The notes beneath the pieces are model-generated. The model saw only the letters and a program-made list of their open reading frames with translations, made no database searches and had not been told where the DNA came from. Shown here piece by piece: positions 25,623 to 34,010 of a DNA stretch of 64,000 nucleotides. Made by a program: the position numbers and the translations under genes. Position 1 is the first letter of the stretch, and every line of letters begins with the position of its first letter. Source of the stretch: Oscillospiraceae bacterium (lineage in GTDB: Bacteria > Bacillota > Clostridia > Oscillospirales > SIG627); NCBI GenBank assembly GCA_015065325.1, contig SVQO01000001.1:62001-126000 (forward strand), written 5' to 3'.

Positions 25623-27131
25623 TTAAAGAGCCTCGGTGTTGATGTAGTTCAGGTAATCCTGCAGAGCCTTACGGGCTGCGGTATATCTGGACTCGTAGGT
25701 GGATACGAAGGTATCGTATGCAGCATCAGAACCGGGAGCCTCATTGTTGGGAGAACCAACTTCGTAGAACAGCTTCAGGAGCTTACCGAAGTCGTAACCA
25801 ACAACGGGATCGTAGATCTTGTTCTCCATTGCGTACTCTACCATCTTAGCAGACTCAACGTCACGGATGGACTGCTTGAGAATAACCTGATCGTAGAATG
25901 CGGGAGTCAGGATACGCATGGACTGGTAGCAGAATGCTTCCAGGAAGTAAGCTGCCTGCTCACGGCCGGAAGAGAATCCGTTGGTCTCCCAGTCTTCACA
26001 GTTGTCGGTGGTGGTGGGGATTGCGAAGCAACCGAGCTGTGCGTAGGAAACGCCGTTGTAGTACTTTTCCTGCTCAGCGTTCAGCTTAGGCAGGGGAAGT
26101 ACACCCAGAGAAATGGTAGAGGAAGCAGCGTTCAGAATGGTACCGGTGTTACAAGAGAAGAAGGTGGACAGACCGGAACGGAAGAGAGAACCGGCGTCGT
26201 CAACCAGACGCTTGTCAGAGGTCAGCAGAGGACGAAGCTTTTCCCAGATGGTGAGAAGCTCAGCCTTGGGCTGTGCGGGGATCTCGTACTCTCCGGAGGA
26301 GGAGATACGGGACAGGGTCTCGCCACAACCGTTTACGTGTACCCAGTTGTTAAATCTCTCGCCGATGTAGCCAAAACGGTCCTTACGGGCAGTCATGACA
26401 CCGTCGTTGTCCAGGTCTTTTGCGGTGTTAACCATGAGCTCATACATAAGATCGATGGTCCACTCGCCCTTTTCTACTACGTCGTAGAGGTTGAGTTCGG
26501 GATCGTACTCTTCAACCCAGTCCTTGTTAAAGAACAGGATCCAAGCAGCTCTGTCGTCCAGAGTAGTACCGTCGCCGTTAACGAAGAAGGTCTTGCCGCC
26601 TACGTTCATACCCTGCATACCGTTGGGATCCCACCAAGCCTTGTTCAGGTTGATAACACTGCTCAGTTCGTTCAGGTCAGCAACCAGGTTTGCAGCTGCA
26701 AGGGATCTCAGGTTCATTGCGGTACCCAAGAGGAAGTCGGCAACATACTCACCTGCGATCAAAGGTTCACGTACTGCACTTGCGGGATTGGACTGACGGT
26801 CCTCAACGATGGTGCACTGGTAATCCTTCTCAAGCTGGGCGTTACGAGCATATACTGCGTCGTTGATCTTGTCGCCGTTGATGTTTTCGGCATAAACTTC
26901 GTTTACGGAAAGGTGAGAAGCACTGGTGTTTCTAACCACGAAACGGAATTCATGACCGTTGAGTTTTTTGATCTTAGCGTCGTATTTGCTGTTTGCATCC
27001 TTGGAATCGCTTCCAACGATCAAAGACTGCTGCTGGGTCTGCTTGGGTTCTTCCTTTGCACAGGAAACCAAGAAGAGAGAGCAGAGCATAACGAGCGCCA
27101 AAACCAAAGAAAGGATTCTTTTCGCGTTCAT
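25623..27131 (-). CDS. Extracellular solute-binding lipoprotein (ABC sugar-type)
   Basis: A 502-residue family 1-like solute-binding protein. The signal peptide ends in lipobox LVSC with Cys24 as lipid anchor. A Gln/Lys-rich linker is followed by the binding fold, with LFFNKDWVEEYDPELNLYDVVEKGEWTIDLMYEL typical of sugar-binding proteins in gut Clostridia (quoted segments LFFNKDWVEEYDP and GEWTIDLMYEL). No permease or ATPase genes are next to it, so it is an orphan. It might serve the sugar operon that converges on it or use the orphan ATPase at 12.9 kb. The ligand is unknown, but the size and aromatic content suit a sugar or oligosaccharide. Confidence 0.93.
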   Translation of the reverse strand: MNAKRILSLVLALVMLCSLFLVSCAKEEPKQTQQQSLIVGSDSKDANSKYDAKIKKLNGHEFRFVVRNTSASHLSVNEVYAENINGDKINDAVYARNAQLEKDYQCTIVEDRQSNPASAVREPLIAGEYVADFLLGTAMNLRSLAAANLVADLNELSSVINLNKAWWDPNGMQGMNVGGKTFFVNGDGTTLDDRAAWILFFNKDWVEEYDPELNLYDVVEKGEWTIDLMYELMVNTAKDLDNDGVMTARKDRFGYIGERFNNWVHVNGCGETLSRISSSGEYEIPAQPKAELLTIWEKLRPLLTSDKRLVDDAGSLFRSGLSTFFSCNTGTILNAASSTISLGVLPLPKLNAEQEKYYNGVSYAQLGCFAIPTTTDNCEDWETNGFSSGREQAAYFLEAFCYQSMRILTPAFYDQVILKQSIRDVESAKMVEYAMENKIYDPVVGYDFGKLLKLFYEVGSPNNEAPGSDAAYDTFVSTYESRYTAARKALQDYLNYINTEAL

Positions 27132-27179
27132 TGTTCTTTCTCCTTCAAAAGATTTTTTTGCCTAAATCAGGCTGAGTAC

Positions 27180-27208
27180 ATTGTAGCACACTTTTTTCAA
27201 AAATGGAA
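27180..27208 (-). promoter_or_regulatory. Promoter of the solute-binding protein gene
   Basis: On the minus strand TTCCAT (27203-27208), 17-base spacer, TACAAT (27180-27185) with TGC before it (extended -10). The -35 is poor. Confidence 0.65.
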
Positions 27209-27338
27209 GCCTTTTTTTATAATTTACAATCTCCTCACAACTTTTCATTTTTTTGCTATTTTCGGGATTTTTTTCTTGTGTAAATTGAACAAAACAAGGC
27301 TATGTAAAAACGACGCGACGGGCATCGTTCTTCGTATC

Positions 27339-27776
27339 TTATCTGCTTCCCGTACTGCCAAAGCCGCCCGCACCGCGAACCGTGTCCTCCAGCTCACCCC
27401 GTTCTTCGAATTCCGCCTTGAGAAAGGGCGCGATGACCAGCTGTGCCACTCTTTCCCCGTTCTCCACCGTCTGAGCTTCAGCGCCGTGATTATGCAAAGC
27501 GACGCGGATCTCACCGCGGTAGTCGGAGTCGATCACTCCCACTTTATTTGCGGGAGCAAGTCCCTTCTTCACCCCCAGACCGCTTCTGGCGTAAATAAAG
27601 CCTCCGTAGCCCTCGGGGATCTCCATGGCGATCCCCGTGTGCAGAAGCACCGTCTCGCCGGGTGCGATGGTACAAGGCTCCTCCAGCAAAGCGTACAGAT
27701 CCGCCCCTGCGGCAAAATCGCTGCCGTAGGTCGGCAGTTTCGCATCGGGCAAAACCTTTTTTACTGCAATCTTCAT
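27339..27776 (-). CDS. dut: dUTP diphosphatase
   Basis: A 145-residue trimeric dUTPase that hydrolyses dUTP to dUMP and pyrophosphate. All five family motifs are visible: SDFAAGADLYA, ARSGLGVKKGL, NKVGVIDSDYRGEI (catalytic Asp), GERVAQLVIAPF and the C-terminal GAGGFGSTGSR flap. ATG at 27776 gives the standard length, with AAAGGAG upstream. It is a single gene between its own promoter and the antiporter terminator. Confidence 0.97.
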   Translation of the reverse strand: MKIAVKKVLPDAKLPTYGSDFAAGADLYALLEEPCTIAPGETVLLHTGIAMEIPEGYGGFIYARSGLGVKKGLAPANKVGVIDSDYRGEIRVALHNHGAEAQTVENGERVAQLVIAPFLKAEFEERGELEDTVRGAGGFGSTGSR

Positions 27777-27807
27777 TTTCCTTCTCCTTTTTCTTTTCTT
27801 CCTTATT

Positions 27808-27836
27808 ATTTTAACATTGCGCAAATCATCCGTCAA
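27808..27836 (-). promoter_or_regulatory. Promoter of dut
   Basis: On the minus strand TTGACG (27831-27836), 17-base spacer, TAAAAT (27808-27813) with TGT before it (extended -10). It directly follows the antiporter terminator. Confidence 0.85.
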
Positions 27837-27868
27837 GAGAAAAAGCACTTGCTCTCGCAAGTGCTTTT
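27837..27868 (-). terminator. Terminator of the NhaC-family antiporter gene
   Basis: AAAAGCACTTGC, GAGA loop, GCAAGTGCTTTTTCTC on the minus strand. Confidence 0.9.
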
Positions 27869-27871
27869 GAT

Positions 27872-29737
27872 TCACTTTTGTTTTTTACTCGTGAAGAAAC
27901 GAATCGCAAAAAGCGTTCCGCCAAGCAAAGCAAAGCCTGCCGGCAAAGCGATCCAGGCGTTGGGAACAAAGCCCGCCAGAATGTAGGTCACGAAGGACAC
28001 AGCCGCTACGGTCAGCGCATAAGGAAGCTGGGTTGTAACGTGATTCAGGTGATTGGACTGGCTTCCCGCCGACGCCATAATGGTCGTATCGGAGATGGGA
28101 CTGCAGTGGTCACCGCAAACCGCGCCTGCCATACAAGCGGAGATCGCAACTACCGTCATATTGTCGTTAACGCCGCTGAACACGGACAGAACGATGGGAA
28201 TGAGAATTCCGAAGGTGCCCCAGCTGGTACCCGTGGCGAAGGAAAGCCCCACGGCGATCAGGAAGATGATGGCAGGCAGGAACGCTTGAAAACCTGCAGC
28301 ACTTTCTTCGATCAGAGAGGAAACGAAGATCTTTGCTCCCAGGGAATCGGTCATAGACTTCAGCGTCCAAGCGCAGATCAGGATCATGATCGCGGGCACC
28401 ATTGCCTTAAAGCCCTCGGGAACGGACTCCATACACTGCTTGAAGGTAAGTACTCTTCTGCAGATGAAATAAATGATGGAAACAATGACGGTGATAAAAG
28501 AGCCGTACAAGAGTCCCACGGAAGCATTGGACTCGGAAAAAGCAATGATAAAGTTTCGGTAGCCGTCCGCTTCCGCGTCAAAGAAGCCGCCGGAATAGAT
28601 CATACCGATCACGCAGGCAAAAACCAAAAATACCACGGGAAGCACCAGGTCAATGACACGCCCCTTGGGATTGGCATCCTCGTCCTTCGTTACGGAATCG
28701 AGAAATTCCTCTTTGCCCGAGGTAAACAGATCACCCTTCTCCCGTGCGTTGGCTTCGTGGGTCTTCATGGGACCGTAGTCAAACTTCGCAAACGTGAGAA
28801 TCAGCATCATACCGATCGTAAGCAAAGCGTAGAAGTTAAAGGGAATCGCCTTGATAAACAGAGAAATTCCGCTCATGGGACCCTTGCCCTGTGCAAAGCC
28901 GGAAACGGCGGCAGCCCAGGAGGAAATGGGAGCAATGATGCAAACGGGAGCCGCGGTGGCATCGATCAGATACGCCAGCTTTGCGCGGCTGATTTTATGC
29001 TTGTCCGCGACGGGACGCATTACAGAGCCTACGGTCAAACAGTTAAAATAGTCGTCAATGAAGATCAGGCATCCCAAAACGATGGTAGCAATCTGTGCGC
29101 CGACTCTGCTCTTAATATGGGTGGAAGCCCATCTGCCGAAGGCAGCAGAGCCGCCCGCCTTGTTCATCATAGAGACCAAAGCGCCCAGCATAACCAAAAA
29201 GATCAGAATACCGACGTTGTAAGAATCCGAGATACTCGCCACGAGACCGTCGGTAAATACGTGGGTCACGGTCTTTTCAAAGCTGAAGCCGGACCAGATC
29301 AAGCCGCCCGCCAGAATTCCCACGAACAGGGAGGAATAGACCTCCTTTGTGATCAGAGCAAGGGCAATGGCGATCACTGCGGGAAGCAAAGACCAGAAGG
29401 TGGCGTAAGCGGGAACGCTTTTCCGTACCGTTTTGACCGCATCCTTGGAATGGGTCTTAAAGCCGGGGTCCGTTTCCATATAGTTTTCGTATTGTCCCAG
29501 ATATTCGTACGCAGACTCCTCACCGGTGGACTCTTTTTCCTCGGTGACGGTCACGCCATTTTCAAAATCGTATTTCGTTTCGGTCTTGTCCTCGCCTTCT
29601 CCCACGGTCACCGTGAATTCGGTTTCCGATTTTTTCTCTGCATTCTTTTGTTCGGTTGCATAAACACTGATGCCCAAAACCGTACTCAGCAGCAGAAAGA
29701 TCATCAGACAAGCCAAAAGCTTTCTTTTTTTCAGCAC
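27872..29737 (-). CDS. NhaC-family Na+/H+ antiporter with exported N-terminal extension
   Basis: A 621-residue transporter. The antiporter body has about 11-13 hydrophobic segments and family stretches such as LGCLIFIDDYFNCLTVGSVM, DATAAPVCIIAPISSWAA, FATGTSWGTFGILIPI and CGDHCSPISDTTIMASAG. Before it are a cleavable-looking signal sequence (LLACLMIFLLLSTVLGISVYA) and about 85 hydrophilic, Glu/Thr-rich residues. I chose GTG at 29737 because GGAGG lies eight bases upstream; the in-frame ATG at 29761 has no ribosome site and is only about 15 bases from the likely transcription start. The substrate could also be an amino acid or malate/lactate, since NhaC-like proteins are broad. Confidence 0.9.
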   Translation of the reverse strand: MLKKRKLLACLMIFLLLSTVLGISVYATEQKNAEKKSETEFTVTVGEGEDKTETKYDFENGVTVTEEKESTGEESAYEYLGQYENYMETDPGFKTHSKDAVKTVRKSVPAYATFWSLLPAVIAIALALITKEVYSSLFVGILAGGLIWSGFSFEKTVTHVFTDGLVASISDSYNVGILIFLVMLGALVSMMNKAGGSAAFGRWASTHIKSRVGAQIATIVLGCLIFIDDYFNCLTVGSVMRPVADKHKISRAKLAYLIDATAAPVCIIAPISSWAAAVSGFAQGKGPMSGISLFIKAIPFNFYALLTIGMMLILTFAKFDYGPMKTHEANAREKGDLFTSGKEEFLDSVTKDEDANPKGRVIDLVLPVVFLVFACVIGMIYSGGFFDAEADGYRNFIIAFSESNASVGLLYGSFITVIVSIIYFICRRVLTFKQCMESVPEGFKAMVPAIMILICAWTLKSMTDSLGAKIFVSSLIEESAAGFQAFLPAIIFLIAVGLSFATGTSWGTFGILIPIVLSVFSGVNDNMTVVAISACMAGAVCGDHCSPISDTTIMASAGSQSNHLNHVTTQLPYALTVAAVSFVTYILAGFVPNAWIALPAGFALLGGTLFAIRFFTSKKQK

Positions 29738-29783
29738 TGTATCATCCTCCAAAAAAGTCATTTTTTGACAAATTAGTGCAATT

Positions 29784-29811
29784 ATTTTACCATATTTCTT
29801 CTAATTGTCAA
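29784..29811 (-). promoter_or_regulatory. Promoter of the NhaC-family gene
   Basis: On the minus strand TTGACA (29806-29811), 16-base spacer, TAAAAT (29784-29789) with TGG before it. Confidence 0.82.
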
Positions 29812-29870
29812 GTCTTTAGAAAAAAATACTTCTTTGCCCTTATTATTTTATTAAAAGTTTGCGAAAACTG

Positions 29871-29899
29871 TTGACATTTGCCGTTGTATTCTGTAAACT
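29871..29899 (+). promoter_or_regulatory. Promoter of the marR-ABC exporter operon
   Basis: TTGACA (29871-29876), 17-base spacer, TAAACT (29894-29899). The two palindromes that follow begin about eight bases after the expected transcription start. Confidence 0.8.
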
Positions 29900-29913
29900 G
29901 AATGCAGAAAATA

Positions 29914-29942
29914 GTTGCGATTGCAACCGTTGCGATTGCAAC
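29914..29942 (+). promoter_or_regulatory. Tandem MarR operator: two identical palindromes
   Basis: GTTGCGATTGCAAC occurs at 29914-29927 and again at 29929-29942, one base apart. Each copy is a GTTGC/GCAAC inverted repeat around GATT. They lie between the -10 box and the ribosome site of the MarR gene, where bound repressor would block transcription. Confidence 0.85.
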
Positions 29943-29956
29943 AAATGGAGGAGCCT

Positions 29957-30382
29957 ATGCACATTATGCGATCCATCGGGCAAACGGAGCGTGCTTACGT
30001 TTTGTTTCGCAATGCCAGGTTGGAGCAGTACGGCTTGACGGATTATCAAGGACTTTATCTGCGCACCGTCTGCGTCCACCCCGGCATCACCCAAGAAGAA
30101 ATGGCAAGCAAGCTGGTCTTCAATAAATCCAGCGTGTCCCGCCAGCTGGCAGCTCTGGAACAGGACGGACTGATCCTGCGCAAGCGCTGTGAAAAGGATA
30201 AGAGAAGTATCCGCGTCTATCCCACCGAAAAAGGAGAGGCTCTGCTTCCAATCATCCGTGAAACCGCACGGGACTTTTTTGCAGAAATCTCCAAGGAGCT
30301 GACCGAGGAGGAGAAGGAACTGCTGGATCAGCTTTGTCAAAAGCTCTGTGAGGGCGCAAAGGGGGCAATTCGTCAAAAATGA
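29957..30382 (+). CDS. MarR-family transcriptional regulator
   Basis: A 141-residue MarR-type winged-helix repressor. The DNA-binding core reads ITQEEMASKLVFNKSSVSRQLAALEQDGLILRK followed by the wing RCEKDKRSIRVYPTEKG (quoted in two parts), flanked by helical dimerisation segments. ATG at 29957 has GGAGG five bases upstream; the longer in-frame ORF begins inside the operator repeats and is rejected. It overlaps the first ABC gene (ATGA). It most likely represses its own operon through the two palindromes upstream and is released by a ligand that the exporter handles. Confidence 0.95.
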   Translation: MHIMRSIGQTERAYVLFRNARLEQYGLTDYQGLYLRTVCVHPGITQEEMASKLVFNKSSVSRQLAALEQDGLILRKRCEKDKRSIRVYPTEKGEALLPIIRETARDFFAEISKELTEEEKELLDQLCQKLCEGAKGAIRQK

Positions 30383-32094
30383 AAAGAATCATTGATTATT
30401 GTAAGCCTTTTGCGGGTATGCTGACGTTGATGCTCTGCATCAAATTCATAGGTACCATGATGGATCTGGTCATCCCCTATCTGCTTGGCTACATTTTGGA
30501 CGAGGTGGTTCCCGCAAAGCAAATCGCACCCGTATTCTTCTGGGGCGGGATGATGGTTCTGTGTGCACTCGTCGCTGTGTTTTCCAATATCTTCGCGAAC
30601 CGACGCATTGCCCGCATTTCCACAGACGTGGTCAAAAAGATCCGCAGTGATATGTTTGACAAAATTCTGTCACTTTCCGCGTCACAAACCGACTCCTTTA
30701 CGGTTCCCTCTCTGGTTGCGCGAATGTCCAGTGACACCTATTCCATCCACAATATGCTGAATATGACCTTCCGCGCGGGGGTGCGCGCGCCCATTCTTCT
30801 GCTGGGCGGCATCCTCATCACCCTGTTCATCGAACCGGTGCTGAGCTTGACTCTCATTGCAATTTTACCTCTGATGGCGATCATCGTCATTTACGTTTCC
30901 AAAAAAGGTATCCGTCTGTTTAAAACCAAGCAGAAAAAGGTGGATCGCATGGTGGAAAAGGTGCGAGACACCTTCACCGGTATCCGCGTGATCAAGGCAC
31001 TGTCTCAGGTGGATCACGAAAAGGATTCCTTCGGCGAGATCAACTCCGACCTGAGTCACAGTGAAGAAAAAGCAAACGTGACCATGGCGATCACCCCCGC
31101 CACCGTTACCCTTTGTCTGAATCTCGGTATGACCGCCGTTGTGCTGCTTGGCGCCATCCGCGTACAGTCCGGCCATGCAACCCCCGGGCAGATCCTTTCC
31201 TTCACGTCCTATTTTACCATCATCCTCAACGCCACCCTGGTCCTGACCCGTATTTTCATCGCCTATTCCCGCGGTGCCGCCAGCGCGGAGCGTCTCTCCG
31301 AGGTATTGGACGAAAAGAAGGACCTTGTCGTGCTCCCTCCCACGGAAGCGGAAGAAAACGGAGCTTTTCTGGAATTCAGAAACGTTACCTTTTCTTATAA
31401 TAAAAACATCCCTACCGTGGAGAATATCTCCTTTTGTCTGAACAAGGGAGGCACGCTGGGGATCATCGGCGGTACCGGCAGCGGCAAAAGCACCCTGATC
31501 CAGCTTCTGATGCGCTTTTACGATCCCGACGAGGGAAGTATTCTTCTGGAGGGACGGGACCTGCGCACCATTCCCGCGGCGGAACTGAAGAAATGTTTCG
31601 GCGTGATCTTCCAGAATGACTTTCTTATGGCAGATACCCTGCGGGAAAACGTTTCCTTCGGCAGACAGATCGACGAAAGCGATTTAAAGGCAGCCGCAGA
31701 AAGCGCCCAGGCGCTTTCCTTTATCGAAGCTCTTGAAGACGGCTTTGACTACGCCTTGACCACCAAGGGCTCCAACCTGTCCGGCGGTCAGCGTCAGCGC
31801 GTCCTCATATCCCGTGCTTTGGCAGGCGATCCCGAGATCCTGATCCTGGACGACGCCTCCTCCGCGCTGGACTATAAGACCGATGCCTGCTTACGCACCG
31901 CTCTGCGCGAGAACTACAAAAACACCACCAAGATCGTGGTTGCTCAGAGAATCAGCTCCATTCGAGACGCAGATCTGATCTTGGTTCTGGAGCATGGCAA
32001 GATCTGCGGAATGGGCACGGACGAGGAATTAAGCGAAAGCTGCGAGATCTACCGCGAGATCGCACAATCGCAGATGGGAGAGATGCAGTTATGA
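30379..32094 (+). CDS. ABC exporter half-transporter, subunit A (degenerate catalytic Glu)
   Basis: A 571-residue half-transporter with a six-helix membrane domain (about 10-300) and an ATPase domain (about 330-571). Walker A is GGTGSGKS (364-371), the signature is canonical LSGGQ (467-471), and Walker B is ILILDD: the catalytic Glu position is Asp492. The switch His is Gln523 (VVAQRISS). These two changes mark the degenerate-site subunit of a heterodimeric exporter. It is translationally coupled to marR before it and to subunit B after it (ATGA overlaps). Likely a drug, lipid or peptide exporter in the cell membrane. Confidence 0.95.
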   Translation: MKRIIDYCKPFAGMLTLMLCIKFIGTMMDLVIPYLLGYILDEVVPAKQIAPVFFWGGMMVLCALVAVFSNIFANRRIARISTDVVKKIRSDMFDKILSLSASQTDSFTVPSLVARMSSDTYSIHNMLNMTFRAGVRAPILLLGGILITLFIEPVLSLTLIAILPLMAIIVIYVSKKGIRLFKTKQKKVDRMVEKVRDTFTGIRVIKALSQVDHEKDSFGEINSDLSHSEEKANVTMAITPATVTLCLNLGMTAVVLLGAIRVQSGHATPGQILSFTSYFTIILNATLVLTRIFIAYSRGAASAERLSEVLDEKKDLVVLPPTEAEENGAFLEFRNVTFSYNKNIPTVENISFCLNKGGTLGIIGGTGSGKSTLIQLLMRFYDPDEGSILLEGRDLRTIPAAELKKCFGVIFQNDFLMADTLRENVSFGRQIDESDLKAAAESAQALSFIEALEDGFDYALTTKGSNLSGGQRQRVLISRALAGDPEILILDDASSALDYKTDACLRTALRENYKNTTKIVVAQRISSIRDADLILVLEHGKICGMGTDEELSESCEIYREIAQSQMGEMQL

Positions 32095-33902
32095 ACAGAG
32101 GCTTCAGTAATACGCGCTATAACCCGGAAGACGACAAACAGCAAGCGCGCAGATATCAAGGTCCCAACGTATTTCTCCGCTTGTCCAAGTACCTTCTTGC
32201 ATTTCGCTGGACGGGACTTCTGGCAATGCTCTTGGTGGTTGCCGCGAACGTCCTCGCCCTTCTCGGCCCTTACCTGTCGGGAAAGGCGATCGACGCCATT
32301 CATTTTGACAGTGTAACAAAAACGGCAAACGTAGATTTTCCCACCGTTTACCGCTACTGCGCCTATATGGTTCTGTTTTATTTGCTGTCTGCGGGACTTT
32401 CCTATATCCGTTCCTTGGTTATGACCCGATTTTCCCAAAAGATCACGAGAAGGATCCGCTCGGAATCCTACAACAAGCTCCTTTCCCTCCCCGTAGCCTA
32501 TTTTGATAAATTACAAGCAGGCGACGTGATCAGCCGTCTTTCCTATGATATCGACACCATTAATACCAGCCTTACAGGTGATCTGGTACAGATCCTCACC
32601 TCTCTGATCACCGTTACGGGAGCTTTCGTGATGATGGTCAGCATTTCCTGGAAAATGCTTCTGGTCTTTCTCATTACCGTTCCCATGTCTATTTTCGTCA
32701 CGATCAAGCGCAGCCGCATGGTCCGTCCCCTGTTCCGAAAGAGAAGTGCGGCACTGGGTGCGCTGAACGGCTACACCGAGGAGATCCTTTCCGGCTCAAA
32801 AACCATTAAGGCGTACGGCAAGGAAGAAGAGTTTGCCCGCCGTTACGGCGTTCAAAACGCGCAGGCAAGCGAAGCGTACTTTATGGCAGACTATCAAGCC
32901 GCCACCATCGGTCCTTCGGTCAACTTCATCAACAATCTGTCAATGGCGATCATCAGCGTCGCAGGCGCTTGCCTGTTCATTTCAGGCTCCATGTCCTTCG
33001 GTGCCATTTCCGCCTTTATACTCTACGGCAGAAAATTCTCCGGCCCCATCAACGAGTTCTCCAACATTCTCGCCGACCTGCAAAGTCTCCGTTCCGCTTC
33101 GGAACGCGTATTCACGCTGATGGACGAGGATCCCGAGCTCCCCGACGACCCCGATGCCGTGGCGCTGACCGACGTAAAGGGTGAGATCGAATTCCGAAAC
33201 GTAAAATTTTCCTACGTCCCCGAAAAGGAGATCATCCACGGGCTTTCCCTGAAGGTTCCCGCCGGAAAAACCGTCGCCATCGTAGGACCTACCGGCGGTG
33301 GAAAGACTACCATCGTCAACTTGCTGATGCGTTTTTACGACCGTGATTCGGGCGTGATCCTGCTGGATGGAATCCCCATTAACAAAATTTGCCGAGATGA
33401 TCTTCGAAAAGCATATACCATGGTATTGCAGGAAACCTGGCTGATGGGCGGCACCGTAGCGGAAAACATCGCCTACGGAAAAAAAGGCGCCACCCGCGAG
33501 GAGATCGAGGAAGCCGCAAAAAGAGCGGGCATTCACAAATTCATCCTGTCCCTTCCGAAAGGGTACGATACCCGTATGGAGGACGGCGGTCTGAACATTT
33601 CCAAGGGGCAAAAACAGCTTTTGACCATTGCCCGCAGTATGCTCTCCGATGCAAAAATGCTGATTCTGGACGAAGCCACCAGCAACGTAGATACCCGTAC
33701 CGAGATCAAGATCGAGAAGGCAATGCTGAAGCTGATGGAGGGAAAGACCTGCTTCGTCATCGCACACCGTCTCTCCACCGTCAAAAACGCGGATATGATC
33801 ATGGTGGTTCGGGACGGCGACGTAGTGGAAACGGGCACGCACCGTTCCCTTTTGGAGCAAAACGGCTTTTATGCCGAGCTTTACCGCTCTCAATACGTCT
33901 GA
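32091..33902 (+). CDS. ABC exporter half-transporter, subunit B (degenerate signature)
   Basis: A 603-residue half-transporter. The membrane domain (about 35-330) follows a hydrophilic N-terminus. The ATPase domain has Walker A GPTGGGKT (399-406), an altered signature ISKGQ (503-507, canonical LSGGQ), Walker B LILDE with catalytic Glu528, and the switch His559 (FVIAHRLST). Subunit B thus supplies the active Walker motifs, and subunit A supplies the good signature. This is the pattern known from heterodimeric exporters such as TM287/288, BmrCD and LmrCD. The stop is followed by a strong terminator. Confidence 0.95.
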   Translation: MNRGFSNTRYNPEDDKQQARRYQGPNVFLRLSKYLLAFRWTGLLAMLLVVAANVLALLGPYLSGKAIDAIHFDSVTKTANVDFPTVYRYCAYMVLFYLLSAGLSYIRSLVMTRFSQKITRRIRSESYNKLLSLPVAYFDKLQAGDVISRLSYDIDTINTSLTGDLVQILTSLITVTGAFVMMVSISWKMLLVFLITVPMSIFVTIKRSRMVRPLFRKRSAALGALNGYTEEILSGSKTIKAYGKEEEFARRYGVQNAQASEAYFMADYQAATIGPSVNFINNLSMAIISVAGACLFISGSMSFGAISAFILYGRKFSGPINEFSNILADLQSLRSASERVFTLMDEDPELPDDPDAVALTDVKGEIEFRNVKFSYVPEKEIIHGLSLKVPAGKTVAIVGPTGGGKTTIVNLLMRFYDRDSGVILLDGIPINKICRDDLRKAYTMVLQETWLMGGTVAENIAYGKKGATREEIEEAAKRAGIHKFILSLPKGYDTRMEDGGLNISKGQKQLLTIARSMLSDAKMLILDEATSNVDTRTEIKIEKAMLKLMEGKTCFVIAHRLSTVKNADMIMVVRDGDVVETGTHRSLLEQNGFYAELYRSQYV

Positions 33903-33907
33903 TACGC

Positions 33908-33939
33908 AAAAAAAGCGTTCGCTTCGAACGCTTTTTTTC
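33908..33939 (+). terminator. Terminator of the marR-ABC operon
   Basis: AAAGCGTTCG, CTT loop, CGAACGCTTT, then a long T run. Confidence 0.92.
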
Positions 33940-33947
33940 GTTTTTTC

Positions 33948-33976
33948 TTTACTTCTTCCCCGTTTTGGAGTATGAT
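33948..33976 (+). promoter_or_regulatory. Promoter of the leucine-rich-repeat lipoprotein gene
   Basis: TTTACT (33948-33953), 17-base spacer, TATGAT (33971-33976). Confidence 0.68.
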
Positions 33977-34010
33977 ATGAGTAAGAATATATTCGCGAAA
34001 GGAATTTGCA

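Noticed and set aside
27878-29776. A 632-codon plus-strand frame opposite the NhaC-family gene
   Set aside because: Composition is Gly/His/Arg/Gln-rich and motif-free, as expected for the complement of a membrane protein gene.
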